DNA from: JBBQUP01 sp038212305 | Lineage (GTDB): Bacteria; Bacteroidota; Bacteroidia; Bacteroidales; Marinilabiliaceae | Direction: 5' to 3' | NCBI GenBank assembly: GCA_038212305.1 | Contig: JBBQUP010000088.1 | Span: 1 to 14,239 of the forward strand | DNA: 14,239 nucleotides | Shown: one piece after another, positions 14,044 through 14,239 of the stretch | Layout: each line of letters starts with the position of its first letter | How positions within the stretch are numbered: the first letter of the stretch is position 1 | The notes under the pieces: generated by a model | The model's database searches: none | Told to the model about the DNA's origin: nothing | Seen by the model: only the letters and a program-made list of their open reading frames with translations | Made by a program: the position numbers and the translations under genes

Positions 14044-14239
14044 AACCCAAATCGCGTAGCGAAAGCGCGTAAGCCCGAAAATCTGGCGGGCAGGAGTAGG
14101 CTTGTGGGTTGTAGCATCAGATTTTCTTGATCTTTTTGTTACTTTTTGTATCAAAACAAAAAGTAAGAAGAATCAACTCGCACTAGAAATTTGAATAATT
14201 ATTTGGATTATATTACGTAATTCTTCTCATTACTTTTTT
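14044..14239 (+). repeat. Dispersed structured repeat B, copy 2 (cut by the window end)
   Basis: It shares the conserved blocks of copy 1, starting with CGCGTAGCGAAAGCGCGTA at 14053-14071. Its helices are GAAAATCTG (14077-14085) with CAGATTTTC (14118-14126), AACCCA (14044-14049) with TGGGTT (14105-14110), GCCCG (14073-14077) with CGGGC (14087-14091), and a perfect ten-pair TTACTTTTTG (14139-14148) with CAAAAAGTAA (14157-14166). The end TAATTCTTCTCATTACTTTT resembles the run-up to the hairpin at 12874, so the unit probably continues beyond the window. Confidence 0.85.

Noticed and set aside
12482..14239. CRISPR array or insertion sequence
   Set aside because: The repeats are long, only two copies each, with no regular spacers, no transposase frame and no recognisable terminal inverted repeats or target duplications.
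12452..14239. tRNA or other standard RNA gene in the gene-poor end
   Set aside because: I looked for T-loop (GGTTCRANNCC-like) and acceptor-stem pairing and found none. The only structured RNA candidate is repeat B.

Overview
The window looks like a chromosomal segment of an AT-rich member of the Bacteroidota, probably a Bacteroidales or Marinilabiliales-type organism. Four things support this. There are TTG/TTTG-N19-21-TAnnTTTG promoters of the Bacteroidota sigma factor upstream of miaB, purF and a SPOR gene. There is a pair of acyltransferase genes resembling the glycine-lipid genes glsA/glsB of Bacteroides. There is the long (633 aa) PurF-type protein seen in this phylum. Most starts lack a Shine-Dalgarno sequence. 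The order-level placement is inference.

Left end (1-1196, minus strand): the head of a division/cell-wall cluster, mraZ followed by rsmH, which runs off the window. Upstream of mraZ are three GTGGK boxes with exact 10-bp periodicity overlapping a candidate promoter, a textbook MraZ autoregulatory operator. Reading away from it (1316-4667, plus strand) is a probable three-gene lipid operon: glsA-like O-acyltransferase, glsB-like N-acyltransferase, and a flavoprotein of the dihydrolipoamide-dehydrogenase fold that has lost both redox cysteines but kept the His/Glu pair. It is followed by a decayed serine hydrolase (beta-lactamase/esterase family, 4671-5766) carrying a frameshifted start, two stop codons and an out-of-frame internal deletion.

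Middle (5763-9222, minus strand): a PurF-type amidophosphoribosyltransferase, a secreted SPOR-domain protein and a tandem universal stress protein. The SPOR gene has a strong hairpin and an 18-bp perfect palindrome in its leader. Divergent from these (9478-12451, plus strand) are miaB (tRNA ms2i6A synthase) with a very good promoter, an AhpD/CMD-like CxxC protein five bases downstream, and a PlsB-like acyltransferase. So three of the window's genes concern acyl lipids.

Right end (12452-14239): a gene-poor region made of dispersed-repeat material. Repeat A occurs twice (12482-12596, 12911-13026) and repeat B twice (12616-12806, 14044 to the window end), with an ORF6N-domain gene broken by a frameshift between them. 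Comparing the two B copies reveals a nine-base-pair helix whose two arms have changed together at five positions. This is strong evidence for a selected structure, probably an RNA, and is the most interesting signal in the window.
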